From the NCBI RefSeq assembly GCF_004193775.1, contig NC_041019.1, positions 53,419,928 to 53,483,927 of the forward strand: a stretch of 64,000 nucleotides of DNA. Direction: 5' to 3'. Source of the stretch: Glycine soja. Lineage: Eukaryota > Streptophyta > Magnoliopsida > Fabales > Fabaceae. Shown piece by piece: positions 31,950 through 42,145 of this stretch (position 1 is its first letter; every line of letters begins with the position of its first letter). Position numbers and translations under genes: made by a program. The notes beneath the pieces are model-generated. The model searched no databases. It was not told the DNA's origin and was given only the letters and a program-made list of their open reading frames with translations.

Positions 31950-33026
31950 TAGGGGTGGATAAACAGGTCCAGGCTCATGGACTGACCCGCGGGGCCCGTG
32001 GTCCGTGCAGGTTACGGACAAATTTTTTTAAACGATCCATGATTATGTCATATTTTTGGGTCTGTTCCGCTTAACCCGCGAACTTTAAGGGTTTGGCCCG
32101 CGGGATTCGCGGGTTGCCCGCAGCTCGTATTAGATTTGATTTGTGTGACCCTGGCCTAATTATATTAGGTTTGATTTTCTCTTTTCCACTCTAAACTTTT
32201 CTTTTAAGATAACAAATAAAGAAATATATTAAATAAGATAAAGATTTAAAGATAAAAAATAAAAGATGATAAAGATAAAAAAGGATAAGATAAGAAAAAT
32301 AAAAGATTAAGATAAAAAAGATAAGTAATAACATGCTAAAAATCTTCCTTTTTGATATTTTTTCGATCTTTTTTTCTTTTAATCTATCATTTTCATATCT
32401 GTAAGTCATAAATAATAAAAATATTAATTCTTATCATTTAAGCTAAAAATAATTGTTAAATAAATATTTTTAAAGATATTTCAATGTATTTTTATTATAA
32501 AAAATAGCTCACATCATATTTAGCAGTTATCATTGTAGCAGGCTAAGAATATTTTTTTCTCCTCACGGTTTTCCTCCACCACGTAATCACGCATGCGCAC
32601 AAGTCATATGACTTTTTCCTTTACAAGGAAAACAAAACGCGACTCACATGGAGAAGGCTCAAGCTACTTCAAATATGGAATCATTTGTTGTTGGAGATGT
32701 TTAAATTTCATATTTTAGATTTATTGCTTGGATTTTCTTTTGTTAAGACATTATTTATTTTATTGATGTAATTGACTAATTATTGATATTTTATTTACAT
32801 TTGTATTGAACTTAATTTGATTATATTGTATTTTTATTAAAATTAAATTTTTTTTAAAACTAGGCCTGCAGACCGGTCCGTTTGACCCGCAGGATCCACG
32901 GGGCGAGGGCGGACCAATTTATTTGGTCCGTGTAAGAAGCGAGGCGGATTAACCCGGTCCGCTGTCAATGCGGGCTTATACGAGCGAGCCTTATGCGGGA
33001 CGGGCCGACCCGCTTATCCACCCCTA
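31950..33026. mobile_element. hAT-type non-autonomous element (1077 bp)
   Basis: The element starts TAGGGGTGGATAAACAGG. Read from its other end it starts TAGGGGTGGATAAGCGGG, an inverted terminal repeat of the hAT (Ac/Ds-like) type. The perfect 8-bp target duplication AGTTAGAT lies at 31942-31949 and 33027-33034. The subterminal 150 bp on both sides are GC-rich with repeated GACCCGC/GCGGG motifs, standing out from the AT-rich interior. No transposase frame is present. Confidence 0.9.
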
Positions 33027-33034
33027 AGTTAGAT

Positions 33035-33320
33035 AGCCTACCCTATTTATGTAAATTCCCCAAGACAAAAAGTTAGGCCACCTATTTGAGAGCTTCCAAG
33101 GGCCTTCAAAAGAAGAAGAATTAAAGGCATTCACAACCAGCCTTGAATTGCATTCCAGCCAGAGCCTATTCCAACCCTTGTCAAAAGCAATTTCAATAGC
33201 AAGAATTGCACCCAAAAGCTCAACAGCAAATGCAGTAGCAATAGCAATATCAAAAGATTGATCAAAACAACCCAAAGTAGCTCCACTGCTATATCAGAAG
33301 ATAGAGCAAATTGACTCAAA
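33035..33320 (-). pseudogene. RNase H-like domain fragment (retroelement remnant)
   Basis: The - strand reads FAVELLGAILAIEIAFDKGW, followed by LWLECNSRLVVNAF and PWKLSNRWPN. This is the AExxAixxAi...LWlEsDS...W...NRW pattern of the plant RVT_3 / RNase H-like domain. A shift of frame near 33270 separates it from a short upstream piece. No start, and no RT domain nearby. It is interrupted on its downstream side by the hAT insertion. Confidence 0.6.
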
Positions 33321-34049
33321 GTATATTAACCATCAGAATTGCATTTTTTTAACATGTATATCTAAACACAAATAACTTAATTTTTAATATATACTTATAG
33401 CATAAGCTCCAACAGTCTTACGTAATAATTTAGAGTTTATTAAATAAGATCCTAATATTAAATTGTTTATCCAAATGAGTTTTTAATATAACTATTACAG
33501 GACTTGCTATTATTTGTAAAAAAAAAAAAAATCAAATATTTTTGCTTTGTTTCTCTTTTACAAGATGACATTCTCGAGGTACTTAGATTTAAAAAAAACA
33601 TTCAAATACCTATATATGATAATTAGACTTACACTTTTAAAGATGGATAGTCAAACTTTTCTATATCATCAATATTTTTTTCAATACCCCATCCTTAATT
33701 TATTATGTAACTGACAGTAACGAGCTACAGAAAAAAAAGAGACAATACTCATATATATATATATATATATAATAAAAGAGAAGGCCAATGAAATTCCTAT
33801 TATGCCCATGATTGAAATCTTGCCACGTGTCATTTTTACTGACTTTTTGGTCTTTTTGCCCCTCCAATTTTTTGTCCTATTTGCTTTTGTTGCCATCGCC
33901 ACGTGTCGTCCCGTCCAGTGCCATCATGTCATATCAGAGTGGGCATGCACTGTTCAACTCACTGTCCTCTTCCCTAAACCCTTCTTCTCTCTGCTTTCCC
34001 TCTCACTTGCCCATAGAAACGTTACTCTCTCTCTCTCTCTTCCAGTGTT

Positions 34050-34135
34050 TCCTCGATTCTATAGATGGAGATGGAAGCTCTAAGTCTTGCAGTGGCAGAT
34101 TCCTCGATTCTATAGATGGAGATGGAAGCTCTTAG
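34050..34135. repeat. Short tandem duplication near Helitron-like 5' end
   Basis: The block TCCTCGATTCTATAGATGG followed by AGATGGAAGCTCT occurs at about 34050 and again at about 34101, roughly 51 bp apart. It lies downstream of a CT-rich stretch with no clear coding frame. Confidence 0.7.
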
Positions 34136-35346
34136 TCTTGTGGTGGAAGCTCTGAGTCATGTTGTGGGTCTAGCTATGATCTGTCCATGGTCATGGTTGT
34201 CCTTTTCCTTTTGGTTTAGGTACTTTGCATTTTTATTTTCTTTTGCGTTTTAATGTACACTTGAGAAGCAAGCATGACCATTTTAATGTACACTTGAGAA
34301 GGAAAGGTCTCATACTCTCTTGGCCTTTTTCCCTGCCAAGCTACCTCTTTTTTCTCTTTCTCCGTCTTTCTCTTTCTCTTCCTCAATCTTCTCCTCTTTT
34401 TCTTTTATCTCTTATCTTTCAGTTTCTTCCTTCATTTTACTGAATAGATTTCTCTTCCATCTAAATCTTTTCCTTCAAACATCCCTGAAGTTCCCAAGGT
34501 AACTTTTTGATCCTAAAATCTCATATCTCATATTTTTTCTTCTTCTTTTTCTTACGTTTTTATCTTTTCAGGTTGTAGATCTGGTGGAATTTGTGTAGAT
34601 TGGGTATGTTTGCTTCAGGTAACATGTTTTTTTGCCTCGCATCGTGGTTTTAATTTTTAAAAAAAGGTTTAGGCTTATACATTTTATGGTGTTGTGTTAA
34701 GTAACATGGTCAGACTCAGATCCTATCTGTTGCGTAATAAGTGAACTTGAGAATGTTCTTATGGCTTTATTTTATTTTTATAAATAAGTACAAAAATTAA
34801 TAAATTGCTCATGTTTTTGGGACGGTGATTAATTTATTTTCTTCTTGGTTGCGTGTTTGTTTTGCTTTACTCAATTGCTTTCACAGCGTCAAATGAATTT
34901 GGAATTGCGGTGCTGAATTGTTGAGTGAGGCATTTGAGTTTATTTTCAAGTTCATGTATTTGAGTTTGAATAACCTAATACCTTTTTGTTGTTGGGATTG
35001 GTGGGTATTATTATACAATAAAATGTGGAATATGGTTGATAAATAGCTTGAACTAGAATATCCTTAAATTAATAATATATTTCTGATTTTCTATGTATTT
35101 TAATTATGTCCCTTTATATTTGTGGGTGAAAACAAATTATACTCAAAATTTCTTGTTTCCTACTTTTTGAACTTGATATGTTGTTAGTTTCCTTTATTAT
35201 GTGCATATCAAATAAATATAAAATGTATGTCCTCCTAATGATCTATATTCTTGCATCTTATACACATACTATATTATAGGTTTGTTTGTGGTGTCTTTAG
35301 TACTCTGATCTTTTTTAGTATTGATGGGCTTCAATTTTTCTAAAAG

Positions 35347-36107
35347 GTTGATGAGGACATATTTGTTGGTTTAAAAGCTTTCTACCGAATAGCTCCTTCA
35401 ATTCCTATCATTGCCAATGTCATCATTAGTGGAAATCTTTTTGAGGTGCTGAGTTCATCAACTGATAGTCGCCTTCAGTTCCCCATCTATGACAAGTACC
35501 TCACTGGCCTAGAAAGGTATCAACCTTTACCTTAAAATACGTTGTAGCTTTCTCCTTTGTCTGACTTCCAAATTTCTTTCATGGAAGCCACCTTTCCTTC
35601 ATTTTGGGTATGTTTATGCATCTATTTTTAATTGTTTATTTTTCCTTTATTCATTTTTTTGGTTGATAAATAGCTAGAACTAGAATATCCTTAAATTAAT
35701 AATATGTTTCTGATTTTCTGTGTATTTTAATTATTTTCTTTTATATTTATGGGTGAAAACAAATTATACTCAAAATTTCTTCTTTCCTACTTTCTGAACT
35801 TGATATGTTGTTAGTTTCCTTTGTTATGTGCATATCAAATAAATATAAAGTGTATGTCCTCCTAATGATCTATATTCTTGCATCTTATATACATACTATA
35901 TTATAGGTTTGTTTGTGGGCTTCAATTTTTCTAAAAGGTCGATGAGGACATATTTGTTGGTTTAGAAGCTTTCTGCCGAATATCTCATTCAATTCCTATC
36001 ATTGCCATTGTCATCATTAGTTAAAATCTTTTTGAGGTGCTGAGTTCATCAACTGATGGTCGCCTTCAGTTCCCCATCTATGAAAAGTACCTCACTGGCC
36101 TAGAAAG
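35347..36107 (+). pseudogene. Duplicated exon of an unrecognised host gene
   Basis: Exon-like blocks of 170 bp at 35347-35516 and 35938-36107 are each preceded by a CTAAAAG acceptor and followed by a GTATCAA donor. The first has an open frame (DEDIFVGLKAFYRIAPSIPI, later LQFPIYDKYLTGLER). The second carries a TAA in the same frame (after VIIS). The duplication unit includes flanking intron DNA and is about 590 bp long. I do not recognise the protein family. Sharp exon borders and protein-like composition indicate a captured gene piece, not random ORFs. Confidence 0.6.
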
Positions 36108-36510
36108 GTATCAACCTTTACCTTGAAATACATTGTAGCTTTCTCCTTTGTCTGACTTCCAAATTTCTTTCTTGCAAGCCACATTTCCTTCATTTTGTGT
36201 ATGTTTATCCATCTATTTTTAATTGTTTATTTTTCCTTTATTCATTTTTTGGGGCTGGGCATAGGACATATTTGTAGGAGTGGCTGAACGTATATCTCTT
36301 TCACTATTGATTTTTAAATGGAATCTAGTTGGATATACATCTACTTAGATTGATTACTCACCTTTCAAGTTTGATTCCAACTTTACATGTGTTAATTGAG
36401 TGAGGCATTTGAGTTTGTTTTCAAGTTCCTGCATTTTTATTTTCAAGTTTACCTACTACCGTACTGGAGTGAACATGATCTCCACCAGACAAACGTAATG
36501 CTTTAGCTAG

Positions 36511-36573
36511 GACAAAGCTTCAATGCTAGATGAGGCCATAGAATATTTAAAGCAACTTCAGCTTCAAGTGCAA
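36511..36573 (+). pseudogene. Isolated bHLH exon of PIF type
   Basis: The frame reads [20 protein letters not shown] plus Q. This is the second helix of the basic helix-loop-helix domain in phytochrome-interacting factors and relatives. It is preceded by an acceptor-like GCTAG and followed by GCGAGT where a GTGAGT-type donor would stand. No basic region or other bHLH exon was seen in the surrounding few kilobases. A 21-codon block this specific is most easily explained as a captured exon. Confidence 0.75.
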
Positions 36574-36889
36574 GCGAGTTTTCTTTCATTTGGCTTGTGA
36601 CCTTATATTAATAACCTCCTTGGATATGTCTTTTGTTCCCTACTTGACTCATATGTATTCTTTTGTCCTCTACATTTAGTTACTTAAGGATGAAGTTTAG
36701 AATGGTTCATACTAATGATGGTTAAACAAAATTTGTCCTTACTTTGTTCAGGGATTGTGTATTTGTTTCAACGATTATTGTTGGATTTGCATTTTAAATC
36801 AAATGGTCAAAATCGATTTCATGGAGATCGATAGTTATCAATATTAGTGCATTTTGGTTTTCATATGATTTTTTATTTTTCCTTTATAG

Positions 36890-37574
36890 GTGTTGCCATT
36901 GTAAGAACCTTGCTCCGAAGGTAATTTTGTTCACCTTTAATTTTTGGGGTTTCCCTTTGATTTATATGGTCATATTATGCAAGTTGATGGTTTTCTGGAA
37001 TATCTTTTTATGTAGTATGAGAAAGTTGCTTCTATCTTGAGTAGTCATAATCCTCTTATTGTTTTGGCTAAAGTAGATGCTAATGAGGAGAAGAACAAAG
37101 ACCTTGCATCACAATATGATGTTAAGGGATTCCCAACAATTAACATTCTGAGGAATGGGGGAAATAATGTTCAGGAATACAAAGGTCCCCGTGAAGCAGA
37201 TGGCATTGTTGACTATTTGAAGAAACAAAGTGGTCCTGCTTCAACTGAAATTAAATTTGTTGATGAACCTATTGCTTTTGTTGGTGAAAATAAAGTTGTT
37301 ACTGTAAGTGACCGATTGTTTTGTTTTCGCTTTATTTCAAGTCACATTGGTCTGTTTATAATATCTTCTTATGTTTTCAGGTTGGAGTTTTTCTAGAGAG
37401 GAGTTTGACAACTTTTCTGCCTTAGCAGAGAAGTTGCGTTCTAAGAAGTTGCGTTCTGATAATGACTTTGGTCACACTCTGAATGCCAAACTCCTTCCAA
37501 GAGGAGAGTCATCAGTTTCTGGGCCCATAGTTAGGTTGTTCAAGTCATTCGATGAACTTTTTATTGACTTCCAG
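36890..37574 (+). pseudogene. Protein disulfide isomerase gene fragment (three exons)
   Basis: Exons 36890-36920, 37016-37303 and 37381-37574 have GT-AG borders. The first gives CCHCKNLAPK, the PDI thioredoxin active site with CGHC changed to CCHC. The second gives [19 protein letters not shown] and [15 protein letters not shown], the rest of domain a. The third gives [24 protein letters not shown] and [17 protein letters not shown] from domain b. The third exon has lost a few bases after VGVF and repeats KKLRS, so the join is out of frame. There is no signal peptide, second CGHC domain or KDEL end. It is a fragment of an ER oxidoreductase gene. Confidence 0.85.
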
Positions 37575-37639
37575 GTAGTATTCATTTCTACGGATTTATG
37601 TTGCAATCTTATCTTTATGTTTTTATCTTATCTTTTTGT

Positions 37640-39005
37640 TTTGTTGCAGGTTATTATTTATATTGTTTATCATTATTATTATTATTATTATTATTATATG
37701 GTCCCTTACAATTGTGTTGTTTTATCCTAATTCTAATTTTTATCTTCATTATGTTATGTATGTTTATCTGATATAGTCATTTAGTGGGGTCTTTCTTAAA
37801 AGTTTGAGAGACCCTTTTGGTTGAAAAAGAAAACCCTTTTTATTTATTTATTTGAAAGAGAATCTATCTATTTGTTTGCCCTATAAATTTGTAAATCTAT
37901 CTTATTCTTGGTTGTGTTGTGAGCTTGTGTTAAAGCTATTTAAGGGAAAATGTCTAGGACATCCAAGGTTCTCCCTGACTTAGAATTTGTTTCTCTGCCC
38001 TTCCCATCAATTTCAATCACCTCTTGGGAACGCAGGTAGAGTGATACAACACCTTATGCTTCAAAGAAGGAACTTTTGGCTATGAATTTCAATTTCATTT
38101 CATTTTGATTTTGAAAGTGCTTAAGGATAATGCGATATACTTATTCAGTTGTATAAATAACTTGATTTTCTACAAGAATGTTCAAGAAGTTGTTGTATTT
38201 TTCTGAAATCTTTTTATTTGGAGCTTTGGAGTTTGGCCATTAAAGTTTTGTCTGGGTTTGTTGCAGGTTATTATTATATTGTTTATTATTATTATTTTTT
38301 ATATGGTCCCTTGCAATTGTGTTCTTTTATGCTACTCCTAATTTTTATATTATGCATACATTGTGGGCTTGGCTCTTCATTATGTTATGTATGTTTATCT
38401 GATATAGTCATTCAATGGGGCCTGTCTTAAAAATTTGAGACACTTTTGGTTGAAAAAGAAAATCTATCTATTTGTTTGCCCCACAAATTTGTACATCTAT
38501 CTTATTTTTGGTTGTGTTGTGAGCTTGTGGCAGAGCTATTTAAGGGAAAATGTTTGGGACATCCAAGGTTTTGCCTGACTTAGCTGTCCTTATTGAAATG
38601 GCGTACAGAGTGTTGAGAACATAGACATAGTTGGTAATTTCTCACAACAGTTGGTTATGAATATATAAAAAGGTTCATTCACCATTAATTAAAATTCCAG
38701 ATTTGAGAATGCCAATTACTTTCATTTTGTGCTAGGTTTATTGCATGGTTTTGAACTAAGGTGCACGCTTGCCTTCTATGTGCCTTATGTCTTCAAAATC
38801 TGCATTGGATTTCTAATAGTTAGATTTTGATTTTGAAAGTGCTTAACGATATTGTGATATACTTATTCAGTTGTATAAATAACTTGATTTTTCTAGAAGA
38901 ATGTTCAAGACGTTGCTGTATTTTCCTAAATTCTTTTTATTTTGAAGTGTGGAGTTTGGCCATTAAAGTTTTGTCTGGGTTTGTTGCAGGTTATTATTTA
39001 TATTG

Positions 39006-39050
<45 letters not shown>

Positions 39051-39950
39051 TTGTGGTCTTGACTCTTCATTATGTTATATATGTTTATCTGATATAGTCA
39101 TTCAATGGGGTCTTTCTTAAAAGTTTGAAAGACACTTTTGGTTGAAAAAAATAACCATTTTTATTTATTTATTTGAAAGAGAATCTATCTATTTGTTTGC
39201 CCCAGAAATTTGTACATCTATCTTATTCTTGGTTGTGTTGTGAGCTTGTGGCAGAGCTATTTAAGGGACATCCAAGGTTCCACCTGCTCTCCATTCTATC
39301 AAATCGTTGCCTCCCAAGTTCAAGATTACCACTGGTAATCCGACTTTTGGTCTAATGGAGAACCATGGAGATGCTAAGCTGATAAGCAGTGATGTGATTG
39401 GATCGGGTTGTCCAGAAAATGATGCTTTGATAGGAGAGGTTGTTGAGGAAGCTCGGGACTGTGCTACTGATGTGGGTGTTTACGATGAGGACTTGGTGTA
39501 CAGCAGAAAATGTATGTCGTTAGCAGACAAGCCATCAATTGTTGATGAAGACTTAGAATTTGTTCCTTTTCCCTTCCCATCAATTTCAATCTCCTCTAGG
39601 GAACGCATGTGTAGTGATACGACACCTTATGCTTCAAAGAAGGTACTTTTGGCTACGAACTACAATTTAATCTCATTTTGATTTTGAGAGTGCTTAAGGA
39701 TAATATGGTATATTTGTTCAGTCATATAAATAACTTGATTTTCATAGAAGAATGTTCAAGAAGTTGTTGTATTTTTCTAAACTCTTTTTTATTTGGAAGT
39801 TTGGAGTTTGGACATTAAAATTTTGTCTGGGTTTGTTGCATGTTAGTATTTACATTGTTTATTATTATTATTTTTTATACGGTCCCTTACAATTGCGTTC
39901 TTTTATGCTAATCCTAATTTATATTATGCATACATTGTGGTCTTGACTCT
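37640..39950 (+). repeat. Four-copy degenerate tandem array with (ATT)n tracts
   Basis: Units begin at about 37649, 38267, 38990 and 39838, each with a TTGTTGCAGGTTATTATT-like start followed by an ATT run. They then share, in the first three, TATGTATGTTTATCTGATATAGTCATT, GTTGTGAGCTTGTG and CTATTTAAGGGA in the same order. (The second shared block is given here only as a landmark of the order.) Unit lengths are about 620, 720 and 850 bp; the last is partial. Only the third contains a long open exon-like segment. Confidence 0.7.
39307..39642 (+). pseudogene. Unrecognised ~110-codon exon in the tandem array
   Basis: An open frame starts MPPKFKITTGNPTFGLMENH and continues through CPENDALIGEVVEEARDC to PFPSISISSRERMCSDTTPY and SKK before a GTACTT donor-like site. 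A shorter damaged version is present in the first array unit near 37978-38075 (DLEFVSLPFPSISITS, then a stop). The composition is protein-like and acidic. I do not recognise the family. It may be coding material captured from a host gene; nothing suggests it is expressed. Confidence 0.4.
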
Positions 39951-40913
39951 TCACTTAAAAGATTTCAACACAGTTAAGGCTGATTTGGTAATTTTCTTAT
40001 TACTTTTAATTCTAAGTCTGTTCAAACTGAGAATAAGTCAAGAAAATAGCAAGAACAAACCTAAACCATGCCATTCATAATGAGAAGGACACAATATATT
40101 ACCCAAAAGAGGAATAAGCATATTCTCAAGTTTGTTTGTTTTTTTTCAAGCATTGGAAGCAAGGGAATACCATAATTAATCAAATATCTATGTCCTTCCT
40201 TTCTAATTATTATTATTATTATTATTATTATTATCATTATGCAATAGAAGATATCTCTCACATAGGCATGATTGTTCACTATGTTGAGTACAGACCATGA
40301 TAGTGATCTGTTTGACCTTACACGTGTTTGCATTAAGAAAAATTTCAGGAAGGAAACTACAATGGTACAATTCTTAAATTCTTCTCAATGAAGGGAAATG
40401 ATTTTCTTTTCAACCTTACATATGTTTGCAGCCTTTTAATTTGTTTGTGTTATTAATTGAAATTTAACTTTATATCAATTGAATAACATCTACTTATGTC
40501 ATCACTGATGCAATTGAGTGTCCATCTAACTGCATCAGCTAATTAGTCTTCACATAGATTTAATACTATTATGGTTTAATTAGAAAATATATGTTGCCTG
40601 CTAATTAGTCTTTTTAAATGATTTTTAGCTTTTTATTTTTAAGATACTTATTTAATAATTTCAGGAATGAAACTACAATGGTACAATTCTTAAATTATTC
40701 TCGATGAAGGGAAATGATTTTATTTTCAACCTTATCTGTTGTAATAAGAATACGATAACTATTTTACTTTTGCTAGCTTCTGTTATTGAATTAGATTGTC
40801 ATAATTGCTTTGGTTGCTTTCTTTTACTTTTCATACCTCCCTTTAGTCTATAGATAAAATATGCTCTTTTCACAATTTCTTTTTTTTCCTTTGAAGCTTA
40901 GGTATGGCTTGCA

Positions 40914-41496
40914 AACACATCTTGAAGGAGCTCAACGATCTACAAGAGTATCCTTTTACTTCATGCAGATAAGCTTTGCGATCCTTTTTCCTATTTTTTT
41001 CCTGTCTATTTTGTTGGGGTGTATGTAACAAAAACTATTATTTGTGATGATATATTTATATATTTATTGCAATGTGTTATCTAATACATCTAATGTAAAG
41101 GAGTAGTATGTGAAAATGTCCAAAATGGACATTTTTTTAATCTTAAATCTATATTCCATTTTTTAGATTTAGACATGAGTTTTGTATTAGATTATGTTGT
41201 AACAATTAATTATTTCGAAATATGCTCATTTATAATAATTTTTATTTGATTTTCATTCATTTTTTAGAATTTTTATTCTTTCAAACTTAGATATGGCTTC
41301 CAAACACATCTTGAAAAAACTCAAGGATTTGCAGATGGCTCCTCCTACATCATGGAGATGAGCTTCTCTATCCTTTTCTCTGTTTTTTTTTCTTTTTTGT
41401 TGGGGTGTATGTAAAATAAAAAATCGAAGGAGTTTTAGTTTTTATCTTTAAATAAATTTCTCGAGGATCTGCAGAAAAATCCTCCTACGTCATGCA
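40914..41496 (+). pseudogene. Triplicated first coding exon of a ubiquitin-conjugating enzyme (E2)
   Basis: At 40914 the frame reads MACKHILKELNDLQEYPFTS. At 41293 it reads MASKHILKKLKDLQMAPPTS. At about 41459-41496 a shorter piece gives LEDLQKNPPTSC. These are copies of the N-terminus of a UBC8/UBC10-type E2, usually MASKRILKELKDLQ-DPPTSC. Each copy is preceded by an acceptor-like CTTAG or similar, and followed by ATAAGC or ATGAGC where GTAAGC would form the donor. So the exons can no longer splice and run into stops. No catalytic Cys domain is present. Confidence 0.75.
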
Positions 41497-41690
41497 AATA
41501 AGCTCCGATTTCTTCCTTTTGTTGATGTGTTTTGTGTCTATGTAATTTTGTGTTTGTTTTAATTATCAATTTTCCTTTGTATTTTTTGATGTTGTGCTTC
41601 CAATATTATTCTTTTGTTCATCGTACATATATGCTTATATTCTGATATAAGAAATGTCAAATTGGCAACTGTGTAGAGTGATGGTAAGAT

Positions 41691-41927
41691 ATGTTAAGCA
41701 CTTTGTTGAAAGACAATGTCATTGATGATGGATTGATGTGGATGTCGCGGGTCATTAAGAAAAATTTCAAACCTATAAGGCATCCAAATGCAACAAATGT
41801 AGATGATCATGAAGAAGGTAATAACTTTATCAGTATTGATCAAGTTGAGACAGATCAAACAGGTGATTGTGATGGGCAGAGAAGAAAAGATGTAGATTTG
41901 ACTGCTATGAGAGAGAGAAAAGAATAA
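41691..41927 (+). other. Short open frame of unknown nature
   Basis: A 78-codon frame (MLSTLLKDNVIDDGLMWMSR to AMRERKE) lies near the end of the Helitron-like segment. No motif is recognised. Its last part (DVDLTAMRERK) is echoed at about 42000 (DLIALREREE-like reading), showing a small local duplication. It could be another captured piece or chance. Confidence 0.25.
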
Positions 41928-42145
41928 AAAAACTCTCTGGTATTTTTTTATTATAAAGATTTGGGACTTGAAAAAAAATCTAAACACAAAAAACATGTAG
42001 ATTTGATTGCTTTGAGAGAGAGAAGAAAGTAACAAACACTTTCTATGCCCAACGACAAAAGACTGGACTAGGAAAGTTACACACTTGCTGATAGACAATT
42101 GCATTCTATTTTCTATTTGTTTCTAAGATTACAATTTATTATTAA

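Noticed and set aside
33802..34502. Overlapping + strand open frames of 60-107 codons
   Set aside because: Pyrimidine-rich sequence near the Helitron-like 5' end gives Ser/Phe/Leu-rich frames in more than one register; no motif.
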